Origin: DATAJX01 sp964601735
GTDB taxonomy: Bacteria; Pseudomonadota; Alphaproteobacteria; UBA2136; UBA6156
Direction: 5' to 3'
DNA length: 23,656 bases
Assembly: GCA_964601735.1 (NCBI GenBank)
Contig: CAZROO010000018.1
Coordinates: 1-23,656, forward strand
The position numbers and the translations under genes are program-made. Numbering within the stretch: the first letter of the stretch is position 1; the number at the start of each line of letters is the position of its first letter. The notes under the pieces are model-generated. The model had not been told where the DNA came from. It made no database searches and was given only the letters and a program-made list of their open reading frames with translations. Below, piece by piece: positions 13,278 to 20,778 of the stretch.

Positions 13278-13997
13278 TTAAACGTACATGCCGCCGTTAA
13301 CGTGAATTGTACTTCCCGTTATATAGCCAGCTTCCGCCGTGCACAGGAAAGCAATCGCCGCAGCCACTTCGGCGGCCTGGCCGAAGCGCCTGGCAGGCAC
13401 TTGGCCCATCAGGTTTTCCTTGATGTTTTCGGGAATGCCCTGGGTCATGTCGGTTTCAATAAAGCCCGGCGCCACGGCGTTAACGGTGATGTTCTTGCGC
13501 GCGACTTCCTTGGAGAGAGCCTTGGTGAAGCCGGTGATGGCGGCCTTGGCGGTGATGTAGTTGGTTTGCCCCACGTTGCCCATGTGGGCCACGATGCTGG
13601 AAACGTTCACGATGCGGCCCCAATCTTTTTTGCTCATGTTAGGTAGAACGGCCCTCGTCAGGCGCACCACGCTGTCCACGTTCACCTGCATTACTTCGTC
13701 CCACTGCTGCTGGCTCTGGCGCACGAACAGCGCATCGCGGGTGATGCCCGCATTGTTGATCAGGATGTCGATATTCCCGGCCTGCTGGGCGATTTTTTCG
13801 GCACTGGCGGGGTCCATCAGGTCGGCCGCGATGGTACCGACGCCTCCCAGTTCCTTGGCGGTTTCGTCCAGCGTGTGGGGGTTGCTGCCGTGGATGATGA
13901 CGCTGGCACCGAGGGTTTTGAGTGCCGCCGCCGTGGCCTTGCCGATGCCCCGGCTGCCGCCGGTAACAAGCGCCGTTTTACCCGCCAATTGAAACAT
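13278..13997 (-). CDS. fabG: 3-oxoacyl-[acyl-carrier-protein] reductase
   Basis: FabG reduces 3-oxoacyl-ACP with NADPH in fatty acid elongation. The 239-residue short-chain dehydrogenase has the cofactor loop TGGSRGIGKA (12-21), the NNAG motif (81-84), and the catalytic residues N107, S134, Y147 and K151 in the expected spacing. HVNGGMYV is the usual C-terminus. ATG 13997 was chosen because MFQLAGKTALVTGG is the family start; the open frame extends 33 codons upstream but would run into the fabD end region. Only a weak AAGAAAG site is seen. It follows fabD after 46 bases. Confidence 0.96.
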   Translation of the reverse strand: MFQLAGKTALVTGGSRGIGKATAAALKTLGASVIIHGSNPHTLDETAKELGGVGTIAADLMDPASAEKIAQQAGNIDILINNAGITRDALFVRQSQQQWDEVMQVNVDSVVRLTRAVLPNMSKKDWGRIVNVSSIVAHMGNVGQTNYITAKAAITGFTKALSKEVARKNITVNAVAPGFIETDMTQGIPENIKENLMGQVPARRFGQAAEVAAAIAFLCTAEAGYITGSTIHVNGGMYV

Positions 13998-14043
13998 TTG
14001 CCAAACTTTCTTGATGTTATCAGTTAAAGCCCCTGCCCTCAGG

Positions 14044-14982
14044 CTAGGCTGCCGATGCGGCGTTTTGCAAATTTTCCAGCCATTGGTCAATCTCATCTGG
14101 TGAAGTCAGCGCCACTGCCGTCAACCGCGGGTCAATGCGCTTGACCAGGCCGGTCAGCACGCTGCCCGCGCCAAGTTCAATGGTCTGCGTCACGCCGTTG
14201 TCGGCCATGAAGCCCACAGCCTCGCGCCAGCGCACCCGGGCCGCCGTTTGACCCACCAGCTCCCCCATCAACGCCTCGGCGTTGTTGATGAACATGGGGC
14301 TGGTGTTGGCCACCAGCGGCACCTTGGGGGCCTTGGGCGGGTTGGCCAGCAGTAGGGCTTTCACCTGCTCCACCGCCGGTTGCATGGCCTTGGTGTGGAA
14401 CGGCCCGGATACCGGCAACTTCACCACCCGCTTGGCCCCGGCCTTTTTGGCTGCGGCTTCAACCTTTTCCAGATTCTTCAGCGGGCCGGAGAGGATTTGC
14501 TGCCCCGGTGCATTGTCGTTGGCCAAACTGACACCGCAATCCGCCGCCACCGCTTCAGCCTGGTCGAGTTCCAGCCCCAAAACCGCCACCATGCCGCCAT
14601 CATTGCTCGCATCGCGCATCGCTTCGCCACGGGTGCGCACCAGTTTGAGGGCAAAGGGAAAGTCGAAACTCCCCGCTGCCAGCGCCGCGGTATAAAGCCC
14701 CAGGCTGTGGCCGGTGGCCACGCTGCCGGGCGCTAGGTTTTTGTCCTGGCTTTTAATGTACATCGCAGCTGCATACCCGGCTAAAAGCAAGGCAGGCTGG
14801 GCATTTTCGGTTTTAGTGAGTTCTTGGGCCGGGCCATCCTTCATCAGGGCTTTAAGGTCGAAACCCAGTACGTCGTTGGCCTGCTCAAAAAGGGCCTTGG
14901 TGGCACCGTTTTCCATAAAACCGGCGGCCATACCCGGGGCCTGACTGCCCTGCCCGGGGAATAAGAAAGCTTTGTCCTGCAT
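14044..14982 (-). CDS. fabD: Malonyl-CoA-acyl carrier protein transacylase
   Basis: FabD moves malonyl from CoA to ACP to feed fatty acid synthesis. The 312-residue protein has FPGQGSQ (8-14), the nucleophile S93 in GHSLGLYTA, R117 that holds the malonyl carboxylate, and H196 in SGPFHTKAM. The residue after GHSLG is usually glutamate but is leucine here. AAGGA lies shortly before the ATG. It heads the minus-strand fatty acid run and is divergent from rpsF. Confidence 0.95.
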   Translation of the reverse strand: MQDKAFLFPGQGSQAPGMAAGFMENGATKALFEQANDVLGFDLKALMKDGPAQELTKTENAQPALLLAGYAAAMYIKSQDKNLAPGSVATGHSLGLYTAALAAGSFDFPFALKLVRTRGEAMRDASNDGGMVAVLGLELDQAEAVAADCGVSLANDNAPGQQILSGPLKNLEKVEAAAKKAGAKRVVKLPVSGPFHTKAMQPAVEQVKALLLANPPKAPKVPLVANTSPMFINNAEALMGELVGQTAARVRWREAVGFMADNGVTQTIELGAGSVLTGLVKRIDPRLTAVALTSPDEIDQWLENLQNAASAA

Positions 14983-15263
14983 CGTCTATCCTTTGGGGGC
15001 CCTTATAGCCGAAAAGCGGCAAAAAACAAATAGTGCCAGCTAAAACCGGCCTCATTAACCCCACGCACCCCGGCTTTTTCGGGGGTGTCCCGCCCCCTCC
15101 CCACCCCCCGGGCACGACGGCCTGGCCTGCTTTTTTGGGTTGCATCGGCGTGGTTTTTAGGGCATACGGCGGCCAGTTCCTCAAATGAATGAGGTACCTG
15201 CTCTCTCAAAAAGAGAGGGCGAACGAGCCAGACGGCTCAGAACCAAAGGAGAAAGGAAGCATT
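14983..15263. promoter_or_regulatory. Divergent fabD/rpsF intergenic region with leader hairpins
   Basis: The 281 bases between the two starts hold no convincing gene and should contain both promoters, though I cannot point to a clear -35/-10 pair. In the rpsF leader two hairpins stand in tandem: CTCTCT / AGAGAG at 15201-15217 and GAGCC / GGCTC at 15225-15238, then AAAGGAGAAAGGAAG before the start. S6-S18 autoregulatory leaders are known in other bacteria, but I do not see their full motif. A bulged hairpin CACCCCG / CGGGGGTG lies at 15066-15087. Confidence 0.4.
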
Positions 15264-15623
15264 ATGGCTTCGTACGAACTGACGTACATCATCCGTCCGG
15301 ACGTGCCGACCACCCAGGTCGACACTGTGCTGGGCAAAGTCACCGACATCATCAAAAAAGCCCGCGGCAAGGTTGTGAAGACCGAGCAATGGGGCCTGCG
15401 CACCTTGGGTTACCCCATCCGCAAGCACAAGCGCGGCTACTACACCCACCTGGGCATCACCCTGCCGGGCGAAGGCGTGAGCGAAATCGAACACCAGCTC
15501 AAGCTGGCCGAAGACGTCATCCGCTTCCTCACCGTCAAGGTCGATGACATCAGCAAAGAGCCCAGCGCGGTCATGAAGGCGAAAGCCCGTGCCGCCGCCG
15601 AGGCCGAAGAATTCAACGCGTAA
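15264..15623 (+). CDS. rpsF: 30S ribosomal protein bS6
   Basis: bS6 binds the platform of the 30S subunit together with bS18. The 119-residue protein starts MASYELTYIIRPDV and contains TEQWGLRTLGYPIRKHKRGYY, the conserved central region of the family. The ATG at 15264 is preceded by AAGGAAG; an upstream in-frame ATG at 15189 adds 25 residues not seen in the family. It is followed by rpsR after 14 bases. Confidence 0.96.
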   Translation: MASYELTYIIRPDVPTTQVDTVLGKVTDIIKKARGKVVKTEQWGLRTLGYPIRKHKRGYYTHLGITLPGEGVSEIEHQLKLAEDVIRFLTVKVDDISKEPSAVMKAKARAAAEAEEFNA

Positions 15624-15637
15624 GGAGAGAATAGACA

Positions 15638-16096
15638 ATGGCTATCGCTCAATCCACCAGCCGCGGCAAGGGCAAGGGTAAAGGCAAGTTCGGCGACAAG
15701 AAGCGCGAACCCCGCGACCAGTTCCGCACCGGCGGCAAGTACACCCCCAAGCTGCTGGGCAAGGCTTACTTCCAGCGCAAAAAGGGTTGCCCCTTCAGCG
15801 GCCCCAAGGCCCCCAAAATTGACTATAAGGACGTGCGCCTGCTCAGCAAATACCTGAGCGACTACGGCAAGATGCTGCCCCGCCACCTCACCGGCGTGTG
15901 CTCCATCAAGCAGCGCGAACTGGCCACCGCCATCAAGCGCGCACGCATGCTGGCCCTGCTTTCCTTCACCGTGAAGGAACAAGGCCGCTTCGGCGAAGAC
16001 GGCCCGCGCCGTCCGCGCGGCGACCGTCCCGGTTTTGACCGTGGCGACCGTGCCCCGCGCGAAGCCCGCAGCGAACAGACCGAAGTGAAGGAGTAG
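15638..16096 (+). CDS. rpsR: 30S ribosomal protein bS18 with long N- and C-terminal extensions
   Basis: bS18 pairs with bS6 on the 30S platform. The family core is at about residues 44-112 (FQRKKGCPF, IDYKDVRLLSKYLSDYGK, RHLTGVCSIKQRELATAIKRAR, LALLSF). The protein is 152 residues, about twice the usual 75-90. The extra N-terminus is Lys/Gly-rich (RGKGKGKGKFGDKK). The extra C-terminus, from about 113, is Arg/Asp/Pro-rich with repeated RGDR-like pieces and is probably disordered. AAGGAGAG precedes the start. rplI follows after four bases. Confidence 0.95.
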   Translation: MAIAQSTSRGKGKGKGKFGDKKREPRDQFRTGGKYTPKLLGKAYFQRKKGCPFSGPKAPKIDYKDVRLLSKYLSDYGKMLPRHLTGVCSIKQRELATAIKRARMLALLSFTVKEQGRFGEDGPRRPRGDRPGFDRGDRAPREARSEQTEVKE

Positions 16097-16100
16097 CATC

Positions 16101-16577
16101 ATGGCGAACACCAAAGTGATTCTGCTGGAAGGCATGCAAGGCGTCGGCAAGCCCGGCGACGTGGTGGGTGTTAAGGCAGGCTTTGCCCGCAACTACCTGC
16201 TGCCGCGCGGCAAGGCCCTGGTGGCCACCAAGGCCAACCTCGACAACGTGGCCGCCCGCAAGAGCGAACTGCAGGCCAACAGCGACAAGCTGAAGGTCGA
16301 AGCCGAAAAGCAGGCCGCCAAGTTTGAAGGCCTGATCCTGACGCTGCAACGCCACGCGTCCGAAACCGGCCAGCTCTACGGCAGCCTCAAGGCCCGCGAC
16401 ATCGCGGCCGAACTGAACGGCGCCCCCAAACTAAGCGGCCTCAAGGTTGAAGCCGCCGATATCCTGATGGGCGATGCCATCAAGACCATCGGCGACCACA
16501 AGGTGCGCATTACGCTGCACCACGAGGTCATCATCGACCTGCCGGTGAAGATCGAGCGCCAAAGCCAGTTGGGCTAA
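16101..16577 (+). CDS. rplI: 50S ribosomal protein bL9
   Basis: bL9 binds 23S rRNA near the L1 stalk and helps keep the reading frame. The 158-residue protein has the N-terminal RNA-binding domain (VILLEGMQGVGKPGDVV and GFARNYLLPRGKA at about 27-39), the long connecting helix (about 41-75) and the C-terminal domain ending in VKIERQ. GAAGGAG overlaps the end of rpsR and serves as the ribosome binding site. A terminator follows the stop. Confidence 0.97.
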   Translation: MANTKVILLEGMQGVGKPGDVVGVKAGFARNYLLPRGKALVATKANLDNVAARKSELQANSDKLKVEAEKQAAKFEGLILTLQRHASETGQLYGSLKARDIAAELNGAPKLSGLKVEAADILMGDAIKTIGDHKVRITLHHEVIIDLPVKIERQSQLG

Positions 16578-16590
16578 GCGCCGAAAATCA

Positions 16591-16617
16591 AAAGCCGCCC
16601 CGTAGGGCGGCTTTTTT
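16591..16617 (+). terminator. Rho-independent terminator after rplI
   Basis: AAAGCCGCCC / GGGCGGCTTT with a CGTA loop and a T run closes the rpsF-rpsR-rplI operon. On the other strand the stem is followed by TTTTGATTTT, so it may also end the minus-strand gene at 16647. Confidence 0.92.
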
Positions 16618-16646
16618 CGTTCATCATATTGGGGGCACATAGAGTT

Positions 16647-17102
16647 TTAGATAATACCGCGGCTTTTAAAAAAGTGCTGGCTATCTGCACCCAGGACTCC
16701 TCGTTGGTCGTGCCCCCGCAAAAAGTTAATTTCTTCCTGCGAAAGCTCGATGCCATTCATAACTTTCTTCCGCATGCCTGAAATGCTTTTGCCACCGTTG
16801 CGAACAACAGTGACAGCAGCACCCGTTGGCTGTTGGGGCGCCACCAAGGGGAACTTATTATCCTTGAGCTGCTTCATCTGGTCTTCTGCCAGTGTATTAT
16901 TTCTAATGGCTTGGCGCGTATATACTACCCATTTGCGCCACGCCTCATCGGGGTGTTTATTATCGGGCCACATCCCCGTGGCCCGGTAGCCGGCCAAAAT
17001 GGCCGCCCATGTTACCCACCAACCACGACGCTTCGGGAGAATAAAATGGGTCTTTCCATCAAGTTTAAACTTAACGGCCTGGCCCACACTATCGTATGGC
17101 AT
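16647..17102 (-). CDS. Hypothetical protein inserted between rplI and dnaB
   Basis: The 151-residue protein starts at ATG 17102, eight bases after GGAGG; a longer open frame upstream lacks such support and crosses the dnaB promoter region. It begins MPYDSVGQAVKFKLDG, followed by a Trp-rich stretch (RGWWVTWAAILAGY, EAWRKWVVY) that could be a membrane-associated or amphipathic segment. The C-terminal half is polar and basic (GMRKKVMNGIELSQEEI). The DNA is AT-richer than its neighbours, and the gene faces against the ribosomal and dnaB genes. No family recognised. Confidence 0.7.
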   Translation of the reverse strand: MPYDSVGQAVKFKLDGKTHFILPKRRGWWVTWAAILAGYRATGMWPDNKHPDEAWRKWVVYTRQAIRNNTLAEDQMKQLKDNKFPLVAPQQPTGAAVTVVRNGGKSISGMRKKVMNGIELSQEEINFLRGHDQRGVLGADSQHFFKSRGII

Positions 17103-17183
17103 AAGATTTACCTCCAGAAAGAGGGAGTAAGGTGAAGCTTCGTCAACGCCCGCTATACAAGAGCGCCTTGGATCTGTCCACCC

Positions 17184-17192
17184 TGTGGATAA
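17184..17192 (-). promoter_or_regulatory. DnaA box upstream of dnaB
   Basis: The minus strand reads TTATCCACA, a perfect match to the DnaA box consensus, 65 bases before the dnaB start. It lies in the promoter region, so DnaA could regulate dnaB here. A single nine-base match can occur by chance, and no cluster of boxes marks an origin. Confidence 0.45.
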
Positions 17193-17256
17193 CCCCGGTA
17201 AAAAAAGTTGAAAACTAATCCACCACCCCTCGCCACGCCGGGGTAAAGTGCGTTCA

Positions 17257-18801
17257 ATGGCCACCAACATCGTCCCTCTTAAATCCGAAACCGGCAGCTT
17301 GCCCGCCGAAAGCGCAACCGGGCCCCTCACCCTCCCCGCGCTGAGCCACGCGGTGAGCGAAGCAGCCCCCCACAGCGTGCCCGCCGAGCAGGCGCTCATC
17401 GGCGCGGTGCTGGTCAACAACCGCCTGCTCGACGACCTCGGCGGCAGCCTGCTGCCCGAGCATTTTTACGTGCCGCTCAACGCCGCGGTGTTCGAGGCGG
17501 CGGAACGCATCATTAACAAAGGCCGCGAAGCCAATCCCATCACCATCCGTGAAATTTTGCGCGGCACGGCATACGATGACGACACTCTCTTCAGCCATCT
17601 CTCACAAATGTTCGAGCAGGCAGGGCTGGGCAGCGAAGTCAAAAGCCTCGCCGAGGTCATCCACACCACCTACCTGCAACGCCAGCTCATGGCGCTGGGC
17701 GCGGGCCTGGGCCGCCAGGCCGCCGGCGCCCACCGGAATGAAGAAGTGAACCAGGTGATGGAAGTCATTAGCAGTGAGCTGTTCCGCCTGGCCGAAACCG
17801 GCCAGGGCAGCACCACCGTGCGCGGTTTGCGCGACCCGCTGAAGGAAGTCATCCTGCGCGCCGAGCAGGCCCGCGCCGAAGGCAGCGGCATTGTCGGCGT
17901 TTCCAGCGGTTATATCGACATCGACACCCTGCTGGGCGGCCTGCAAAAAAGCGATCTCATCATCCTCGCCGCCCGCCCCAGCATGGGGAAGACCGCCTTT
18001 GCCCTTAACGTGGCCCAAAAGGCCGCCGAACGTAAGCTGCGCGGCGAACCCAACGGCGCGGCGGTGGGCGTATTCAGCCTTGAAATGAGCAGCGAACAGC
18101 TCGCCGCGCGGATGCTCTCCAGCGTCTCCGGCATTCCCAGCAATAAAATCAACACCGGGCACCTTTCCCGCGACGACTACGACCGCCTGGTGGCCAGCAG
18201 CGGCGAACTGTCGGAAATCCCCCTTTACATCGACGACACGCCGCAGTTGAGTATCAACGGCCTGCGTGCCCGCGCCCGGCGGATGAAGCGCCAGTACGGC
18301 ATTGGCATGATCATCGTCGATTACCTGCAACTGATGACAGCCCCCGGCAAAGGCGGCAGCGACAACCGCGTGCAGGAAGTGTCGGAAATTTCCATGGGGC
18401 TTAAAACCGTCGCGCGTGAACTCAACGTGCCGGTCATCGCCCTCTCCCAGCTTTCCCGTGCGGTCGAAAACCGCGACAACAAGCGCCCTCAACTCTCCGA
18501 CCTGCGTGAGTCCGGCAGCATCGAGCAGGACGCCGACGTGGTACTGTTTTTGTACCGTGAGGAATACTACCTCACCCGCCAGTTAGGCGCCGAGGACCTC
18601 TCCAACCCCGCCGACGAAAAGATGATGAAGATGAAGGAGCGGCTGGAGTTCACCAAGGGCAAGGCTGAAGTGCTGGTAAGCAAAAACCGTAAGGGCGGCA
18701 CCGGCGTGGCCGAACTGATGTTCGACGCCGAACGCACCACCTTCTACAATGCCATGAAGAACTACCGCGGCCCGGGGCCCGAGGGCGACGCACCTTTCTA
18801 A
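17257..18801 (+). CDS. dnaB: Replicative DNA helicase DnaB
   Basis: DnaB is the hexameric ATPase that unwinds DNA ahead of the replication fork and contacts primase. The 514-residue protein has the N-terminal helical domain (about 40-150, VPAEQALIGAVL onward) and the RecA-like C-terminal domain. In that domain are Walker A ARPSMGKTAF (K245), catalytic E276 in FSLEMSSE, Walker B IIVDYLQL (352-359), ALSQLSR (395-401) and DLRESGSIEQDAD. There is no intein. About 38 extra residues precede the domain start. ATG 17257 was chosen; GTG 17248 would add three residues. dnaB commonly follows rplI in alphaproteobacteria; here a reversed gene lies between them. Confidence 0.97.
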   Translation: MATNIVPLKSETGSLPAESATGPLTLPALSHAVSEAAPHSVPAEQALIGAVLVNNRLLDDLGGSLLPEHFYVPLNAAVFEAAERIINKGREANPITIREILRGTAYDDDTLFSHLSQMFEQAGLGSEVKSLAEVIHTTYLQRQLMALGAGLGRQAAGAHRNEEVNQVMEVISSELFRLAETGQGSTTVRGLRDPLKEVILRAEQARAEGSGIVGVSSGYIDIDTLLGGLQKSDLIILAARPSMGKTAFALNVAQKAAERKLRGEPNGAAVGVFSLEMSSEQLAARMLSSVSGIPSNKINTGHLSRDDYDRLVASSGELSEIPLYIDDTPQLSINGLRARARRMKRQYGIGMIIVDYLQLMTAPGKGGSDNRVQEVSEISMGLKTVARELNVPVIALSQLSRAVENRDNKRPQLSDLRESGSIEQDADVVLFLYREEYYLTRQLGAEDLSNPADEKMMKMKERLEFTKGKAEVLVSKNRKGGTGVAELMFDAERTTFYNAMKNYRGPGPEGDAPF

Positions 18802-18871
18802 TGCAGGACTTGCCATCGCCTGCTCCCCGCCCCATAAGGGCGGCATCCTTACTTGTGGAGACTCATCCCCC

Positions 18872-19186
18872 ATGCCCCCTTCCGAAAAAGACCGGCTGGT
18901 TGCCATGCAAAGGTTGATGCATAGCAAACTGCCTCCCATCGAGGATGCAAATGTCCTTGAAAGGATACTCGCAGCCACGCTGGTTCCTGCCGACCTGCCC
19001 GACGGCATCAAACTGACCGCCGAACTCTACAATTATGCGGGCGAGCACCTCTTCTCGCTTTACGAGGAGCAATACCCGGCCATCCGGTTCCAGGTCATAG
19101 ATATTCTGGGCGCCAATCAAGTGCTGCTCATGCTGAGCCTGAAACCCATCACAGGGAAAAGACCGCAACCGCCCCTCTGCCACTGA
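18872..19186 (+). CDS. Hypothetical protein, 104 residues
   Basis: A short soluble protein with no signal peptide starts MPPSEKDRLVAMQRLMHSK. It has a helical first half (EDANVLERILAATL) and a second half of mixed character (LYEEQYPAIRFQVIDILGANQ). GGAG lies 12 bases before the ATG, a long spacing. It is 70 bases after dnaB on the same strand and could be read from the same transcript; a weak CCGCCC / GGGCGG hairpin lies between. A strong hairpin follows the stop. No family recognised. Confidence 0.6.
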   Translation: MPPSEKDRLVAMQRLMHSKLPPIEDANVLERILAATLVPADLPDGIKLTAELYNYAGEHLFSLYEEQYPAIRFQVIDILGANQVLLMLSLKPITGKRPQPPLCH

Positions 19187-19193
19187 ATAAAAT

Positions 19194-19230
19194 GCCGCCC
19201 GGGGAACCGGGCGGCACTTGTCGTTTTTGG
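19194..19230. terminator. Bidirectional terminator between convergent genes
   Basis: GCCGCCCGG-GGAA-CCGGGCGGC (19194-19215) is a perfect 9-bp stem. On the plus strand ACTTGTCGTTTTT follows, and on the minus strand ATTTTATTC follows. It lies between the convergent genes ending at 19186 and 19235. Confidence 0.8.
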
Positions 19231-19234
19231 AGAT

Positions 19235-19798
19235 CTACGCAGACTTGTGGGCCTCCACCTGTAGGGGTACCGGGATGGTAGGGTAGTACCCCTTGTGGCG
19301 GTCGAGGTGGCCAAAACCCTTGAGCATCGCCCGCAGGTCTTCCACCACCTTTTCGGCATCCTTCCAGCGGGCGTTGCTGATGAAGCCACTATCGGCTTCG
19401 TTAAAGCACGAATGGATATCCACCGCCATCGAAGCATACTGCCGCATTCGGCCAAACGCGAGCTTCCACATGTCGGGGTGGTACTGCGCCAACAGGTTGA
19501 GGATATGCTGGAAAGCCAGATCGGGGTCGGTGAACAGCTCCTGCCCGATGGTCCGGGCCTCGTCGCCACATCCCACCGGCGTGGTGTTATCCACCCGCTG
19601 GTACACAGATACCCGCAAAGCGCCAGACTGGCCATTGAAGCGGTCGTTGCCGAACAACACCCACGTCCCGTTGGCCTCGTTGTAAAAACCATAGGTGCCG
19701 CTGGTGCTAGGCACCGTACCGGTAAAAGGCGCCAACCTCATACGCAGCTGCTCGGCGGGCTGCTCAAGCATTTCCATGTAGGAGCTTTTCACCTCCAT
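19235..19798 (-). CDS. Hypothetical protein, 187 residues
   Basis: The protein starts at ATG 19798 (MEVKSSYMEMLEQPAEQ), with AAGGA about eight to nine bases upstream; TTG 19804 is the alternative. It has no signal peptide or membrane helix. Recognisable stretches are GTYGFYNEANGTWVLFGND, LRVSVYQRVDN, and a helical C-terminal half (FQHILNLLAQYHPDMWK, DAEKVVEDLRAMLKGFG). No family recognised. It is a single-gene unit, divergent from mlaE and closed by the hairpin at 19194. Confidence 0.7.
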   Translation of the reverse strand: MEVKSSYMEMLEQPAEQLRMRLAPFTGTVPSTSGTYGFYNEANGTWVLFGNDRFNGQSGALRVSVYQRVDNTTPVGCGDEARTIGQELFTDPDLAFQHILNLLAQYHPDMWKLAFGRMRQYASMAVDIHSCFNEADSGFISNARWKDAEKVVEDLRAMLKGFGHLDRHKGYYPTIPVPLQVEAHKSA

Positions 19799-19941
19799 GA
19801 TCAAATTCCTTCTGATGTTTCAATAATGTAGACACCTTTAAACAGGCCGGTGGAGACTGTCAAAGCAATTCCTGTGTCGTACTTGCCACCAAAGGTGTGA
19901 CCAAAAAGTATGCAACCCTCTTAAATGCCCAAGAACACAAG

Positions 19942-19970
19942 TTGACCGCAGGCCCCGCCCCCCTTAGCTT
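19942..19970 (+). promoter_or_regulatory. Candidate mlaE promoter placing the start at or near the ATG
   Basis: TTGACC (19942-19947), a 17-base spacer and TAGCTT (19965-19970) resemble a sigma-70 type promoter with a weak -10. Transcription would begin close to the mlaE ATG at 19977, and no ribosome binding site is visible before that ATG, so the message could be leaderless. This is a pattern match only. The rest of 19799-19941 shows nothing I can name. Confidence 0.3.
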
Positions 19971-19976
19971 GGCGCC

Positions 19977-20768
19977 ATGTCCGCCCCTGTGAAATCCAGC
20001 AACGTTTTTGCCATTATCGGCGGGCTCGTCATTGGCATCGTGCGCGAGGCCGGGGACATCGTTTTGTTCGGCTGGGCCGCGCTAACCCAGTTATTTGCCC
20101 GCAAGGGCGCCCGGGGCACCCTCAGCCACCAAATGGAATTCGTGGGTGTCGAAAGCGTACCGATTGTGCTGCTGACCGCCTTTTTCACCGGCGGCGTGCT
20201 GGCACTGCAAAGCTATAACGGCCTGAGTGGCGGCGCGCTGGCCAACACCCAGGTCGGCAAACTGGTCGCGCTGAGCATGCTGCGGGAACTCGGCCCGGTG
20301 CTGGGTGCCTTGATGCTTTCCAGCCGCGTCGGCGCCGCTATGGCCGCCGAACTCGGCACCATGCGTGTCACCGAGCAAATCGACGCTCTCTTCACCCTCG
20401 CCGCCAACCCCATCCGCTACCTGGTGGTACCGCGCATCCTCGCTTGCATCTTCATGCTGCCGGTACTGGTCATTTTGGCTAACCTCATGGGTATTTGGGG
20501 CGGCTATACCGTGGCCACCCACGTGCTGGGCGTGCCCGGCCACCAGTATCTCGAAACCTCCTTTGCCGCCATCAAGACCATCGACATGCAAATGGCGATT
20601 GTGAAAGCCGCCGTCTTCGGCCTGCTGGTGGGCCTGATGAGCACCTATCACGGCTTTAACGCCGGCAACGGCGCCGAGGGCGTGGGCACCGCCACCACCC
20701 GCGCGGTAGTGTACGCCGCCGTGGCCATTCTGGTGGCCGACTATTTCATTACGGCATTAATGATGTAG
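19977..20768 (+). CDS. mlaE: Phospholipid transport permease MlaE
   Basis: MlaE is the inner-membrane permease of the MCE-type ABC transporter that moves phospholipids between the membranes. The 263-residue protein has the family length and its conserved features: an interfacial N-terminal helix, about five membrane helices, the conserved ELGPVLGALMLSSRVGAAMAAE (split here by eye at about 104-125) and ALAANP-like TLAANPIRYLVVPR (about 140-153). mlaF starts 10 bases after the stop. The order permease-ATPase-MCE protein is that of the conserved core. MlaB and MlaC genes are not next to it. Confidence 0.95.
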   Translation: MSAPVKSSNVFAIIGGLVIGIVREAGDIVLFGWAALTQLFARKGARGTLSHQMEFVGVESVPIVLLTAFFTGGVLALQSYNGLSGGALANTQVGKLVALSMLRELGPVLGALMLSSRVGAAMAAELGTMRVTEQIDALFTLAANPIRYLVVPRILACIFMLPVLVILANLMGIWGGYTVATHVLGVPGHQYLETSFAAIKTIDMQMAIVKAAVFGLLVGLMSTYHGFNAGNGAEGVGTATTRAVVYAAVAILVADYFITALMM

Positions 20769-20778
20769 GCGAGCGGGC

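Noticed and set aside
13041..13646. Plus-strand frame of 201 codons across the palindromes
   Set aside because: It crosses a strong terminator, the repeat cluster and fabG antisense.
14885..15209. Small minus-strand frames upstream of fabD
   Set aside because: They are Pro/Gly-rich, lack ribosome binding sites and overlap the fabD start.
17602..18492. Minus-strand frame of 296 codons inside dnaB
   Set aside because: It is antisense to a fully intact dnaB and resembles no family.
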